From assembly GCF_000803265.1 (NCBI RefSeq), contig NW_014575399.1:1-64000 (forward strand): 64,000 nucleotides of DNA, given 5' to 3'. This document shows, piece after piece, positions 45,567 to 54,691 of this stretch. Under the pieces are notes generated by a model, which searched no databases, had not been told where the DNA came from, and was given only the letters and a program-made list of their open reading frames with translations. This DNA comes from Ordospora colligata OC4 (lineage: Eukaryota > Microsporidia > Ordosporidae). Every line of letters begins with the position of its first letter. Within the stretch, counting starts at the first letter, position 1. The translations under genes were made by a program, and so were the position numbers.

Positions 45567-45657
45567 TCACGTCCCAAATACATTCACATCTAATACCAAT
45601 ATTTTAATTAATCCTTTTATGGATTCAAATACTCAGTTATACTTACTGATATCGTGC

Positions 45658-45903
45658 TTATGCTTCAGCATTATCTCTACATTCTTTGCTTTTATTCATG
45701 CTTATATTATACATGTTCATGTCTCTCATCCATACTTTCGGTGCTCGTTTCATAATCTCAATCCTTGCAAGTTCAGTAGCATTTTCATTAACCTTCTGTT
45801 TCATTGAATTCGCAATTTCTTCATCCTCCTTTACACAAAACACTCGAAAACATTTCTTATCTGTATTCGTTTGCACATTTTTCATCTCAGCCCCCATCAC
45901 CAT
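45658..45903 (-). CDS. Small charged hypothetical protein
   Basis: An 81-residue frame fills the gap between CYS-RS and the SUMO-like-domain gene. It is polar and helical (VKEDEEIANSMKQKVNENAT). No homologue is recognised, and no CCC start signal was found. Several in-frame ATGs (45903, 45897, 45885) are possible. A long open frame on the other strand is judged a shadow, so this gene is supported only by position and length. Confidence 0.35.
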   Translation of the reverse strand: MVMGAEMKNVQTNTDKKCFRVFCVKEDEEIANSMKQKVNENATELARIEIMKRAPKVWMRDMNMYNISMNKSKECRDNAEA

Positions 45904-45936
45904 TCAAAATATACATATGGAAATTCATGCAAATCC

Positions 45937-46728
45937 CTATATCAAGTATTCAAGATCGCTTATGTTTACTATATCAAGCACATCTCCAGGATTCACCATG
46001 CTTCCAATCAGTGCTTCCATTTGCAGCACTTCACCGTTCCTCACAAGTATATTTCCAGTAGAACCATCTTTAACAGCAATTGCCAGCACCTCATCAACTC
46101 TCATGCCTCTCCCAACATCGATTTCAATGGTGTTATCTGTGCTGAGATTCGCCCTTATATGTATTTCATCAGACTCCTTACCAATCCCACTCAGACCGTG
46201 TATGCTGATGCAGTGGTTCTCGTCAAAATTGATCTCATCGAGCGTTAGATGCCTTGATACAGGAATAGACTTATGTTTCATCTTTACATTTGGGTCTTCT
46301 TTGCAATACATTTGATAGATTTTATCTAGTGTATCTGTACGCCCCATATAAACCACTCTTTCACCATTTAAATCGACTACCTTGACTTTCACTTGACCTT
46401 CTGTTTCAAGCGCATAATCAGAAGGCATGGAATTATTTGATGCTTCACTAATTTTACTTATTTTTGACTTCTTTGTTGTTTGTAGCTGTTTATTTGATTC
46501 ACCATATTTTTCCTTTTGTACTCGTTGTTTTCGTTGCTTGTGTTTTGGCCTAGGAGTAGAAGATTCCGAGTCATAGCCATTCTGTGCACTCTTTTCCAAG
46601 GCTACTGATGTCCTTCTTGGTGATCTTCTGCGCAAAGAATACGTTGTGGTGTCCATAAGTGCTACTTCACTACTACATTCATCTATAGAATGGTCTAGCA
46701 CTATATCTGAAGACTCCGCGTCATCCAT
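45937..46728 (-). CDS. Protein with two SUMO-like domains (Esc2/Rad60/NIP45-like)
   Basis: The 263-residue protein has a disordered, acidic then Lys/Arg-rich N-terminus (for example RRRSPRRTSVALEKSAQNGY), followed by two ubiquitin-like folds: VKVVDLNGERVVYMGRTDTL with LTLDEINFDENHCISIHGL (about 110-185), and EIHIRANLSTDNTIEIDVGR to the C-terminus (about 188-263). Esc2, Rad60 and NIP45 have this layout of two SUMO-like domains after a disordered N-terminus and act in genome stability. The start at 46728 avoids overlap with the divergent MRD1 gene. Confidence 0.55.
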   Translation of the reverse strand: MDDAESSDIVLDHSIDECSSEVALMDTTTYSLRRRSPRRTSVALEKSAQNGYDSESSTPRPKHKQRKQRVQKEKYGESNKQLQTTKKSKISKISEASNNSMPSDYALETEGQVKVKVVDLNGERVVYMGRTDTLDKIYQMYCKEDPNVKMKHKSIPVSRHLTLDEINFDENHCISIHGLSGIGKESDEIHIRANLSTDNTIEIDVGRGMRVDEVLAIAVKDGSTGNILVRNGEVLQMEALIGSMVNPGDVLDIVNISDLEYLI

Positions 46729-46796
46729 GGCTGAGGATCGCACATCATAAAAATCATTATGCAACAATTTGAAAGAATTAGTATTCCATCGGCCCA

Positions 46797-48071
46797 ATGA
46801 GAATAATAATAAAGAATCTTCCACAATGCACAACGAAAGAAGATGTTGAAAGAGCATTCTCAAAACACGGAAAAATCAGCGACGTATTCATGGTGATGGA
46901 TGGTAATAACAAATGCAAAGGAACATGCTTTGTTGGATATCTCAATGAGAGTGATGGCATGGATGCAATCCGTCATCATGACGGATCGTTCTTCAATAGA
47001 CATAGAATACAATGCGAGACAGCAAAGGAGGATGAGCAGAAAGGAAGTGAGTCAGATGAAAGAAAGATCAAGTACTCCAGAAGCATATTCATCAAGAATG
47101 TTCCTGTAGATGTTGCAGAAGATTTTGTACGTAAAGAAGCCGAGATTTATGGCGAAGTAGAGCGAGTCACAATAACAGAAAGAAAAGTAGGACGGAGTGC
47201 ATGTGTTGTGTTTGTTAATGGAGATTCAGCTGTAGAAGCATATAAGAAGATGAAGTTTGTTGGGGGAATGAATGCAAAGGTGTCTCCTTGGAAGGATGCT
47301 AAGACCAATGATGCACAAGAACACTACAACATGCTTTTCTTCAATTTTGAGCAAGTTGTTAAGAAAATTTGTGAAAATGAACGTATTGGAATCAGAGATG
47401 TTGTTGATGTGGATGATAAGGATTTGGGTGCAAGGATGGCACGGATTGAGACGCATCTTGTTCAACAGACAAAGGAATTTCTTGAAAGCAATGGGATATT
47501 TCTGAATGCACTTACTGGTACTACTGATAAGAAGACATTGGTTGTGCGTTGTGCTGAGCTAATGAAGTGCCTGGAGTACATAAGCGAAGGATGCAGAGTC
47601 TGCATTTCTCCATCTAAATGCTTGGCTCTTTTGAAATTTGATAAGGAAGATGAAGCACTAAAGTGCTATAGAAAGTTAGGTTTGAGAAGGATTCGAGAGG
47701 CAGTTGTGTATTGTGAGTATGCACCCATTTGTAGAGTACCCGAGAACCATCTAAATGTATGTAAAGATGAGCAGATAAGCAATGCAACAATAAATGGAAA
47801 TCCATATGGTCTGAGGAACAGGAGTAAGCTTGGAAATAAGCTGTTAATAAGAAATGTTCCATTTCAGGCAACAAAGGAAGACATACGAAAGATATTTAGT
47901 GAGTTCCATGTCAAAGATGTGCGGATTCCAATAAAACGCGAAGGATCGAGTAGAGGATTCTGCTTTGTAACGATGGAAACACCGGAGGATGTTTCTGGTG
48001 CCATGGAATATTTTGGTAGCAGTACGCATTTGTACGGGAGACGGCTTGTTCTTGAGAGAGCCAAAATATAA
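46797..48071 (+). CDS. MRD1: Mrd1/RBM19 multi-RRM ribosome-biogenesis protein
   Basis: The 424-residue protein has an N-terminal RRM (MRIIIKNLPQCTTKEDVERA, RNP1 KGTCFVGYL), a second RRM (about 97-165), and the Mrd1-specific linker LFFNFEQVVKKICENERIGI with later LVQQTKEFLESNGIFLNALT. A degenerate RRM follows, then a final RRM (LIRNVPFQATKEDIRKIFSE, RNP1 SRGFCFVTM). Mrd1 has five to six RRMs in yeast (887); this version is halved. It binds pre-rRNA and the U3 snoRNA in the SSU processome. GGCCCA abuts the ATG. Confidence 0.85.
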   Translation: MRIIIKNLPQCTTKEDVERAFSKHGKISDVFMVMDGNNKCKGTCFVGYLNESDGMDAIRHHDGSFFNRHRIQCETAKEDEQKGSESDERKIKYSRSIFIKNVPVDVAEDFVRKEAEIYGEVERVTITERKVGRSACVVFVNGDSAVEAYKKMKFVGGMNAKVSPWKDAKTNDAQEHYNMLFFNFEQVVKKICENERIGIRDVVDVDDKDLGARMARIETHLVQQTKEFLESNGIFLNALTGTTDKKTLVVRCAELMKCLEYISEGCRVCISPSKCLALLKFDKEDEALKCYRKLGLRRIREAVVYCEYAPICRVPENHLNVCKDEQISNATINGNPYGLRNRSKLGNKLLIRNVPFQATKEDIRKIFSEFHVKDVRIPIKREGSSRGFCFVTMETPEDVSGAMEYFGSSTHLYGRRLVLERAKI

Positions 48072-48265
48072 GGAAAGTGTGAATATAGAGTCTGTGCTTT
48101 CTGATTTGTTCTGATTATGTGCTGTATTTGGAATATTTGCCACACATCTAATAAATACGTTATGACTTATATTTTTTGCAGTTTTGTTTGGAATGACCAT
48201 GTGATGAGCAAGAATTTCAATAGACAAATATGGTTAATTAATCCAATATAGTATTTATATAAAAA

Positions 48266-49246
48266 ATGAGAGACCGTTATTTAGAGATGCCAGCATATCG
48301 AGAAGAAGGAACAAGTGTGCAAGCAATTGATATTGAAAATAATGATAGTACTTCAAAGCAAGATCCTAAGTATGATGGAGGTAAGTTTGGAACATTCATG
48401 TTCAAGAATTATGTAATACACTGGCTTGAGATGGTTATATCGTTTGTGTTCATAACATATGTGTCTCTGGTATTATTGTCGATGATGAAAGTGTGGGAGA
48501 AGGGAAATGTATTTATAAAAATATATCCGAAGATTAACCAATGGGTTGTTCTGACATCGATTATATTGAGTATTGTGTCAATGGCACTGAGATGGAAGGA
48601 TATGCTCCACTCTGTGAAGAACATCAAGACACATCCAGTCATAATATTCTGCGGATTGATGCTTATTGGAGTTCTGACACTCTCGATGCGATTCTTTTTT
48701 TCTACAATAAAAAATACATCCTCAAAGTCAGGCACTGATGCATACTCGGAATGTCATCCTGAGATTATTGGAAGTGTACTTGGACACACTTCTGGATTGG
48801 TGTTTGCATACATAGTATATGTGTGTGTAAAGGCAATGTTCAATGGAAACTTCAGTTACACAAGTAACCTTGTCAGGCTTGTAAGCATAGTAGTTGGTGC
48901 TTTGATAATAATTGGAGCGGGTATTCTTAATTTGGCATCAGTGATTAATCACGATAAAGTGGCAATTGCATATGGAGTGGCAGGAATAGTCATGGCAATT
49001 ATAAACATGATTTCATTTGATCTTAGGACAACAGAAAGTCCCGACAACAAATTCAATTGGACTGTAGCAGCAGCAGCGATGGTTTTATTTATTAGTAGTT
49101 TGGTAATGATAAAGAAGGCATACTGTGCGAATGATGTCAGTACTAAGGACTTTTTTACTAAACGAGGATCTGAATTTATGTATGGAATTTACAATGCGAG
49201 CATTGTAAATTCATACAATGCCGAGGATGATATTAGTGATCAGTGA
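48266..49246 (+). CDS. Multi-pass membrane protein, hypothetical
   Basis: A polar N-terminus of about 55 residues is followed by about seven hydrophobic helices (roughly 57-290: WLEMVISFVFITYVSLVLLS, WVVLTSIILSIVSMA, VIIFCGLMLIGVLTLS, GLVFAYIVYVCVKAM, LVSIVVGALIIIGAGILNL and others). The C-terminus is polar. No family is recognised. Length 326 and layout resemble the protein at 40024-41040, though no match is clear. No CCC start signal was seen. Confidence 0.65.
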   Translation: MRDRYLEMPAYREEGTSVQAIDIENNDSTSKQDPKYDGGKFGTFMFKNYVIHWLEMVISFVFITYVSLVLLSMMKVWEKGNVFIKIYPKINQWVVLTSIILSIVSMALRWKDMLHSVKNIKTHPVIIFCGLMLIGVLTLSMRFFFSTIKNTSSKSGTDAYSECHPEIIGSVLGHTSGLVFAYIVYVCVKAMFNGNFSYTSNLVRLVSIVVGALIIIGAGILNLASVINHDKVAIAYGVAGIVMAIINMISFDLRTTESPDNKFNWTVAAAAMVLFISSLVMIKKAYCANDVSTKDFFTKRGSEFMYGIYNASIVNSYNAEDDISDQ

Positions 49247-49487
49247 TCCGACTCAAGAAATTAATGATTCGTAAAATCTGCAGAGTTAATATTAGATAAC
49301 ATAGAATCCTATATCTATAACTTATCTAATTCCATTAATTTTAAAGCGAATGGGATAACAATTAATCGAAATGGCATTATAATTAATGATAACATAATTG
49401 ATACATCAACATTCTTTTAGAATCGATTGTTATCATTTTCGAATCAATTAAATATAATGATCTTTTATTATTTTTCTCTATAAGAAC
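49247..49487. other. AT-rich intergenic, nothing recognised
   Basis: About 240 bp between the convergent membrane-protein and SmB genes. It has loose AT-rich repeats around TAATTAATGATAAC, but no open frame, RNA gene or clear hairpin. Confidence 0.4.
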
Positions 49488-49736
49488 CTATGTGCTTTGA
49501 ATTGGAGGTTTGCTTATGATCTGCACATCGACTATAAACTCTCCTCTTAACACCACCAGTCCTAGAGTTCGCCTTTGTGACTCTGGCTGTTTCTTAATGC
49601 ATCGGAATTCCTCACTATCCTCAAGAACTACATTCATATCCGCATCGACAGACAGCATTGTGCCTTCAATTCGTCTACTGTCTTTCATTGTGACATTTAC
49701 TCGATGCAATAGATAATTTGATATTCCAGACTTCAT
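49488..49736 (-). CDS. SMB1: Spliceosomal core protein SmB
   Basis: The 82-residue Sm fold has Sm1 RVNVTMKDSRRIEGTMLSVD plus ADMNVVLED, the SmB-specific EEFRCIKK, and Sm2 RTLGLVVLRGEFIVDVQI. The EEFR..K and R-x-LGLVLLRGE patterns are those of SmB/SNRPB. It joins the Sm ring on U1, U2, U4 and U5 snRNAs. The C-terminal Pro-rich tail of human SmB is lost. Confidence 0.9.
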   Translation of the reverse strand: MKSGISNYLLHRVNVTMKDSRRIEGTMLSVDADMNVVLEDSEEFRCIKKQPESQRRTLGLVVLRGEFIVDVQIISKPPIQST

Positions 49737-49830
49737 TCGAAGGACACATAATGCATTAGTTTATATTTTATAAAATCAAAATTTCCTTTATTCAAGTAGT
49801 CCAAGCCAAGAGCGTGTACTTGAACATCCA

Positions 49831-51522
49831 TCACATCTTACTGAGAGGCGTTGCTCCCAGGATTGATAGTCCATTGTGTAGAACAATCCTTGCTGATGAG
49901 AGCACAAGGAGTCTGGCCTTTGCAAGCTCCTTGTCCACGCCCATTACTCGTAGATTGTTAACAGTGGAGTTAATGCATCCTGCAAGATCCTGAAGATACG
50001 TAACAATCCTTGATGGCTCGTAATCATCCAGGCATTTCTCAACAATATGCTCATACCACAATAGCTTATAGACAAGCTCAAGCACTCCAGGTACACATAT
50101 CAACGAAAAGTCAATTGTGTCTATGTTGCTGTAGTCAATTTCACTGTTGCGCATTTCAATGCTTCTGAGCCTGCAATGTGCATATTGTAAATACGGGCCT
50201 GTTCCAGACGTGTTCCTTGCCCTCTTCTCAATGTCAAATTCATATCCCTTGATCCTCTTCGCAGTAAAGTCCATCACAAGCAGCGTGGAGAGCGCAAGGA
50301 CCTGTGCCGTTGAATCAACCTCTTCAGGTGTAAACGAGCTCCTGCTCTCATCACTCTGCATCACTTTCTTCATTACGTTTGTTGCTTCATCAAGTATATC
50401 TTCAAGAAACTCAACTTTTCCTTCTCTTGTCGACATGCCAGCCACAAGCCCGTAGTTTACATGTTGAAACTTGCTTTCATCAATCCCAAGCAGCTTCAAT
50501 GTCTTAAATAGATCTTCAAAGTGTTTATTCTGCTCACTTGATACAACATATATGATCTTCTCAGGCATGTACTCCTCAAGTCTTTCTTTCGCCGCTGCAA
50601 TATCACGTGTTATGTATAGCGTAGTTCCATCATTTTTCATTGCAAGCACCTTTCCATTATCTCCAAAGTCAAATACCTTCGACCCATCAGGATCCGTCTT
50701 CACCAGGCCACATGTCTCCACAATCTGCTTTCCTTTCTCATTGTACATGCTTTCTCCAGAATACACATCAAATTCGACATTCAGCCTCTTATACAGTTGC
50801 TTGTACTTTTCAACACTCAGCATACGGAACTTCCTCCACAGTGCAATGCACCACTCATCACCATACTCCTCCATCTTTCTGAATATTTCTCTCGCTTCTG
50901 CATCCACACCTGCATCCTCCTTTACATCTCTGCTAATCTTCACATACACATCAAACAGATGCTTCAACGGATCTCTTTCAAGCCCCTCTTCACTCCCATA
51001 CTTGATGTATCCAAGCAGAACAAGTCCAAACTGCTTTCCCCAATCTCCAAAAAAATTTATGCTTGTTGTTTCATAACCGCACTCCTTCAGCAGATTCACA
51101 ATAAATTGTCCCAGGATGGTCGTTCGGAGATGCCCAACATGGAATATCTTCGCTATATTCGGACTGCTGTATTCCACTACCATCCTCTTTCCTTTACCTA
51201 TTTCATTACTTCCAAACTTATATTGCTTGCTTTGAATTTCACATAACACATCTTTCATTATCACTTTCTTGTTCACATCAAAACTGATTGATGGTCCTTT
51301 CAGGCTTACATTTTCAATAAGCTCGATCTTTGTATTTACAATTGCATCAAAAAGCTCCTTGGCATCTGCATCGGGTGTATTCGAAATCTTGATCACAAAC
51401 AGCGTCACATCCTGCTTCTTGCTGTGAATGGACTTCTCCATACACTTGGTTATCTCTTCAAGCGAAAACTTAGAAACCTCCGCAATCCTCCCTGCAATCT
51501 TATAAAAAAAATCATTAAACAT
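49831..51522 (-). CDS. Arginyl-tRNA synthetase
   Basis: A class I synthetase of 563 residues, with YSSPNIAKIFHVGHLRTTIL (HIGH-like), INFFGDWGKQFGLVL, GLVAGMSTREGKVEFLEDIL (the eukaryotic ArgRS equivalent of KMSKS), and the C-terminal DALR-like helical region ending with GASPLS-like ILGATPLSKM. The longest frame extends 36 codons upstream with a non-ATG start and would run into the U6 gene. The ATG at 51522 with an upstream CCC is therefore chosen. It charges tRNA-Arg. Confidence 0.93.
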   Translation of the reverse strand: MFNDFFYKIAGRIAEVSKFSLEEITKCMEKSIHSKKQDVTLFVIKISNTPDADAKELFDAIVNTKIELIENVSLKGPSISFDVNKKVIMKDVLCEIQSKQYKFGSNEIGKGKRMVVEYSSPNIAKIFHVGHLRTTILGQFIVNLLKECGYETTSINFFGDWGKQFGLVLLGYIKYGSEEGLERDPLKHLFDVYVKISRDVKEDAGVDAEAREIFRKMEEYGDEWCIALWRKFRMLSVEKYKQLYKRLNVEFDVYSGESMYNEKGKQIVETCGLVKTDPDGSKVFDFGDNGKVLAMKNDGTTLYITRDIAAAKERLEEYMPEKIIYVVSSEQNKHFEDLFKTLKLLGIDESKFQHVNYGLVAGMSTREGKVEFLEDILDEATNVMKKVMQSDESRSSFTPEEVDSTAQVLALSTLLVMDFTAKRIKGYEFDIEKRARNTSGTGPYLQYAHCRLRSIEMRNSEIDYSNIDTIDFSLICVPGVLELVYKLLWYEHIVEKCLDDYEPSRIVTYLQDLAGCINSTVNNLRVMGVDKELAKARLLVLSSARIVLHNGLSILGATPLSKM

Positions 51523-51605
51523 TATACATGGGTAATCAAGCATATTTTTAGTTCGAAGGGTACGGTCCTGCAATGCAAGAACGCATAAAAACACAAACAT
51601 TAAAC

Positions 51606-51720
51606 AAAATGCCAGATCTACATCTGGCAACCTCTCAAGTTATACATGCCGTCCTTACGCAGGGGCCATGCTAATCTTCTCTGTGTTGTTCCAAATCAAT
51701 GGCGGTAGACATCTACAAGC
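51606..51720 (-). ncRNA. U6 spliceosomal RNA
   Basis: The reverse strand holds the U6 core: ATTTGGAACAACACAGAG includes the ACAGAG box. It continues GAAGATTAGCATGGCCCC (AGC triad) and CTGCGTAAGGACGGCAT (ISL region). A 5' hairpin GTAG-ATGT-CTAC lies before it. The 3' part ends in a perfect 8-bp hairpin (TGCCAGAT/ATCTGGCA, loop GTAG) and a TTTT, matching a Pol III terminator. U6 forms the catalytic core of the spliceosome. Exact ends are approximate: the 5' end is near 51713-51720, and the 3' end is the T-run at 51606-51609. Confidence 0.9.
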
Positions 51721-51734
51721 CCTACTTCAAAAAA

Positions 51735-51743
51735 AATATTTAT
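51735..51743 (-). promoter_or_regulatory. TATA-like element of the U6 gene
   Basis: ATAAATATT on the coding strand lies about 20-27 bp upstream of the U6 5' end, where a Pol III TATA box is expected for U6 genes. Confidence 0.5.
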
Positions 51744-51751
51744 TCAGTTAA

Positions 51752-51988
51752 ATGCTCGAGTCTATTCTGTCCAACCACATTGCCCATGACATTCAACCAA
51801 TCATTCGGATTGAAAAACAACACGTTTATTCATCATACAAATCGAACGTCATTCAATTATCCAACCACTATATACTCATGCTTATTGGTGTAATCACCAG
51901 TACATGCTTATACTCATTGGTATATGGATTGTTAAAAACTTCAAAAGCTTGTCAAACATCGAAAGATGAAACCGTGCATGAAACTTGA
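51752..51988 (+). CDS. Small single-pass membrane protein (tentative)
   Basis: A 78-residue frame from ATG 51752. It has a polar N-terminus and one hydrophobic helix at about 42-61 ([20 protein letters not shown]) followed by a short polar tail. It overlaps the start of the C2H2 gene by 23 nt in another frame. No CCC start signal is present, and the upstream region is shared with the U6 promoter on the other strand. No family is recognised. Confidence 0.4.
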   Translation: MLESILSNHIAHDIQPIIRIEKQHVYSSYKSNVIQLSNHYILMLIGVITSTCLYSLVYGLLKTSKACQTSKDETVHET

Positions 51989-52865
51989 TTTCAGGTCGTG
52001 GATACAAAAAACAATATCAGAAGCAGATACGGGCACGGACAAACAAGTAGATAAGGTTGCTATATACGGCACCGAAGCAAATGTATGTGTGTTCCATCTC
52101 GATGGCCAGGTATTTTTTGATCTTTCGGACATTCCGTTCATTCTGTCATGCTTCGGTATAGGTAATGAATCAAATAACGTGCAAGAATATCTCAGAAAGA
52201 ACGGATTTGTAACCAGAATCAAACGATTCGACTCTGCATTGAGTCACAGTGGATTCGAGTTGGTAGAGAGTAGTCTTCTTGACAATGGCTTTGCAGAAAA
52301 ACTCAGTTCTTACTGCACTCAAAAAATGTTTCAAAAAGAAGAGACCATCAGTAACCAATACACTGCTCATGATCTTGGTTCTGAACCAATGTTCTCAAGA
52401 GACTGCTATGACTCAAAAAGTCCCGTTGACGACCAGGCATTTTCATCAGGTGTCAACAAGCTATATCCATTCGACTATCAATGGACAGATAGTGTCATGG
52501 ACAATATCATAAAGAACATATACACAACTGAAGGCCACAAAAATGTAGCCAATGCGTTTGAAGATGTGCAGCAGAATCAGTCATGCCGAAGTAGGCAGTC
52601 AAGATCTGTAGGATGCATGAAGGATCGGCCATTTGTGTGCAGCTTCAACAACTGTAAGCGTGCGTTCAAGCGCTACGAGCATTTGAAGAGGCATATTCTC
52701 ATGCACACTGGAGAAAGGCCTCACAAGTGTAGATTTCCAGGATGTTCAAAATCATTCTCCAGGTCTGACAATCTCTCTCAGCACTACAAGATCCATAACA
52801 TCTCAAATGAGATGCATACCAGGAGTTATGAGCCTTATAGATATTTGAATAAAAAGCTTAACTAG
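51966..52865 (+). CDS. C2H2 zinc-finger transcription regulator
   Basis: The 299-residue protein has a disordered region and two C-terminal C2H2 fingers (about 219-275): [20 protein letters not shown] with HILMH, and [20 protein letters not shown] with HYKIH, joined by TGERPHKC. The FKR-x-EHLKRH and FSRSDNL-x-QH tips occur in the Ste12/Msn2 type of fungal fingers. It likely binds DNA; the target is unknown. It is convergent with the Yju2-like gene with an 8-nt overlap of the stop regions. Confidence 0.8.
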   Translation: MKPCMKLDFRSWIQKTISEADTGTDKQVDKVAIYGTEANVCVFHLDGQVFFDLSDIPFILSCFGIGNESNNVQEYLRKNGFVTRIKRFDSALSHSGFELVESSLLDNGFAEKLSSYCTQKMFQKEETISNQYTAHDLGSEPMFSRDCYDSKSPVDDQAFSSGVNKLYPFDYQWTDSVMDNIIKNIYTTEGHKNVANAFEDVQQNQSCRSRQSRSVGCMKDRPFVCSFNNCKRAFKRYEHLKRHILMHTGERPHKCRFPGCSKSFSRSDNLSQHYKIHNISNEMHTRSYEPYRYLNKKLN

Positions 52866-53325
52866 ATTGTTTGTCCTTATTTCTATCTTTGTGGTCTAAG
52901 CGTGCACTTGCAGAACTTACATGCCTGGACTGCTCAAGAAGTGTACTTATTTGGTCCTTCATGTTTGATTCTGAACGCAATCTATTTGATGAATTCTGAT
53001 TCATATCTGCTGTTTTTTCTAGACTGGGTGATAATTGCTCCTCCACCTTCACACATCCACTTTCAGGAATATATGTTCCATTCTTTGGATCTGTCAGTAT
53101 ACTGAGTGTTTGCTTGCATGCTGTGCATTTGATATTGAAGCGATAGCTTGGCACACCTAGATAGTCCTTTCCATGTGCAGTTTCCTTGAATGCATTATGC
53201 CTTTTGTTTTTGTGTATGTATGTGCTACACTTCAAGCATTTGAGAGTAAATGGAGTTGCAAGCCGTGTGGGAGATCCTCGTGGGCGAGCGGTGGTTGTAT
53301 TAACTGGACTTGATCTCTGATGCAT
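52858..53325 (-). CDS. Yju2/CWC16-like splicing factor
   Basis: The 155-residue protein has [60 protein letters not shown] and [12 protein letters not shown]. These match the Yju2/CCDC94 zinc-ribbon core (PF-x-x-RC-x-x-C-x-x-YI-x-KG-x-x-FNA-x-KE, F-x-I-KC-x-x-C-x-x-x-I-x-F-x-TDP). Yju2 acts in the first splicing step with the NTC. The N-terminus before the ribbon is short. The C-terminus is Ser/Asp/Lys-rich and disordered. The start at 53325 is preceded by TACATACCC. Confidence 0.85.
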   Translation of the reverse strand: MHQRSSPVNTTTARPRGSPTRLATPFTLKCLKCSTYIHKNKRHNAFKETAHGKDYLGVPSYRFNIKCTACKQTLSILTDPKNGTYIPESGCVKVEEQLSPSLEKTADMNQNSSNRLRSESNMKDQISTLLEQSRHVSSASARLDHKDRNKDKQSS

Positions 53326-53397
53326 GGGTATGTAACGTAACACACGTGATGAATCTATCACAGGACGGGATGGGACATATCCGATTGGTTAATTGGA

Positions 53398-53469
53398 GGG
53401 TTCGTAGCTCAACGGTAGAGCAATCGATTGCAGATCGATAGGTCGCAGGTTCGACTCCTGTCGTGCCCT
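53398..53469 (+). tRNA. tRNA-Cys (GCA anticodon)
   Basis: A 72-nt cloverleaf. The acceptor pairs GGGTTCG with CGTGCCC (one T-T mismatch), with discriminator T as expected for tRNA-Cys. The D arm is AGCTCAACGGTAGAGC. The anticodon stem ATCGA/TCGAT encloses TTGCAGA with GCA. The T arm is GCAGGTTCGACTCCTGT. No intron is present. Confidence 0.92.
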
Positions 53470-53727
53470 TTTGCCACAATAACCACCATATATCATTTGC
53501 ACAATAAAATTTACATATCTTTTGTACATAACTCTTCATTCATACGTCACAATAACTCAATACTCTCTTTACACTACAAACTACTCTTCATAATAATACA
53601 ATGCTTCTCATCACTACATATATCACATATACAAACAATAACTCAAGCAACTCCATATTATATTGATCATGACGTCTCTTGTATTCATCCACATCACTAC
53701 TCCACTACATCAATCCATCAACACAGA
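53470..53727. other. AT-rich intergenic, nothing recognised
   Basis: About 258 bp of AT-rich sequence between tRNA-Cys and the Dad2-like gene. No open frame beyond a chance one, and no RNA gene, were recognised. Confidence 0.4.
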
Positions 53728-53733
53728 ATGCCC

Positions 53734-53934
53734 ATGTCACAGTTATACAAACTCAAGGAAATCGCTGCAAACTCAAAACTTCTCGACTCAAAGCTCTCTG
53801 CAATGTGCCTTTCAATACAGGAATGCTCAGACTCAGTATCTGCAATGCACTCAGTCTCCGCTACTATCCATGAAGTCTTCCTCCTTTATGCCAACTTCAT
53901 CGATATCCTCAATAAACACCAAGAAAATCCTTGA
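53734..53934 (+). CDS. Small helical protein, possibly DASH subunit Dad2
   Basis: A 66-residue all-helical protein beginning MSQLYKLKEIAANSKLLDSK and continuing with KLSAMCLSIQECSDSVSAMH, SVSATIHEVFLLYANFIDIL. Dad2 has two helices in the order L-x-x-L-x-x-L-x-x-x-S-x-x-L-x-x-Q-L, then V-A-x-V-L-x-N-W-x-x-V; this matches loosely. The DASH ring links kinetochores to microtubules. The longer frame includes unrelated upstream sequence, but CCC touches the ATG at 53734 (another ATG is two codons earlier), supporting a gene here. Confidence 0.4.
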   Translation: MSQLYKLKEIAANSKLLDSKLSAMCLSIQECSDSVSAMHSVSATIHEVFLLYANFIDILNKHQENP

Positions 53935-53944
53935 ACATTATTAT

Positions 53945-54511
53945 TTATTTGATGTCCCTTATCAGCATCGTGCATATCCTCCTGAATACAAACGGGTGGC
54001 TCTCATGATGCACCCCGTTATACCATATCCCCTCAGAATTCATCACAAAATTGATACTTCCCACAGGGAAATACATCGATCCAATCAGGTACGACAAAAA
54101 CAGAAACATGAACTGCGTCGTATCGTTCCCAACAAGCTCAACTATCTTCTTCACATAATTGCTGCTTTCAATCGTCTTCAGCTTCGTCCCATTCACCACC
54201 ATAACCACCTTGTTCCTGTCAAAATTCACAAGCACTAAACTAAAGTAAGTCCCATCAAGATCATCCTTGTTCGCTATCAAACTCCTCTTGCCTTCATCAG
54301 ACGCATAAATGTACGTGCTAGTCTGCAGCTCCGTCCCCACCATGTGCACCCCATATCCCTCATCATCATGTGAGCAGCACAGCATATACACAATCACTCC
54401 ACTAGTTGTAAGTATGGCAGTAAGAAATCTCAACGTCCATTGATTAAGTTCAAACTTTCCAACCGTCCATATCTTCATTGCAATCCAGGGTTCCAGTATA
54501 CAACTGCTCAT
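53945..54511 (-). CDS. Type II membrane protein, hypothetical
   Basis: A 188-residue protein with one N-terminal hydrophobic helix (about 27-47, TLRFLTAILTTSGVIVYMLC) and a large C-terminal part with beta-rich pattern and a second short hydrophobic patch (FMFLFLSYLIGSMYFPVG). N-glycosylation sequons (NGT, NDT) are present. The ATG at 54511 is taken; the codon before it is GTG. The neighbour Dad2-like gene ends 10 bp away on the other strand. No family is recognised. Confidence 0.6.
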   Translation of the reverse strand: MSSCILEPWIAMKIWTVGKFELNQWTLRFLTAILTTSGVIVYMLCCSHDDEGYGVHMVGTELQTSTYIYASDEGKRSLIANKDDLDGTYFSLVLVNFDRNKVVMVVNGTKLKTIESSNYVKKIVELVGNDTTQFMFLFLSYLIGSMYFPVGSINFVMNSEGIWYNGVHHESHPFVFRRICTMLIRDIK

Positions 54512-54691
54512 CACAAATTCATAAAGGGATCCTCAATTACCTAACATAGCTTATAGTTTACACCTCCCCTATCACTCTTGGATTAATCAGCATTGCCATT
54601 CCCACCTATCATTTATTCATCACTCTAATTCTACAGTAGACTTACAATACAATCATTTATTCACAACTTTTCTACTCATCAACTTCTACAT

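Noticed and set aside
45686..46315. A 209-codon open frame on the plus strand opposite the SUMO-like-domain gene.
   Set aside because: It is Ser/Ile/Phe-rich, as expected for an antisense shadow; the minus-strand gene has two ubiquitin-like domains.
51523..51630. N-terminal extension of ArgRS into the U6 gene.
   Set aside because: It starts with a non-ATG codon and overlaps conserved U6 sequence; the ATG at 51522 follows CCC.
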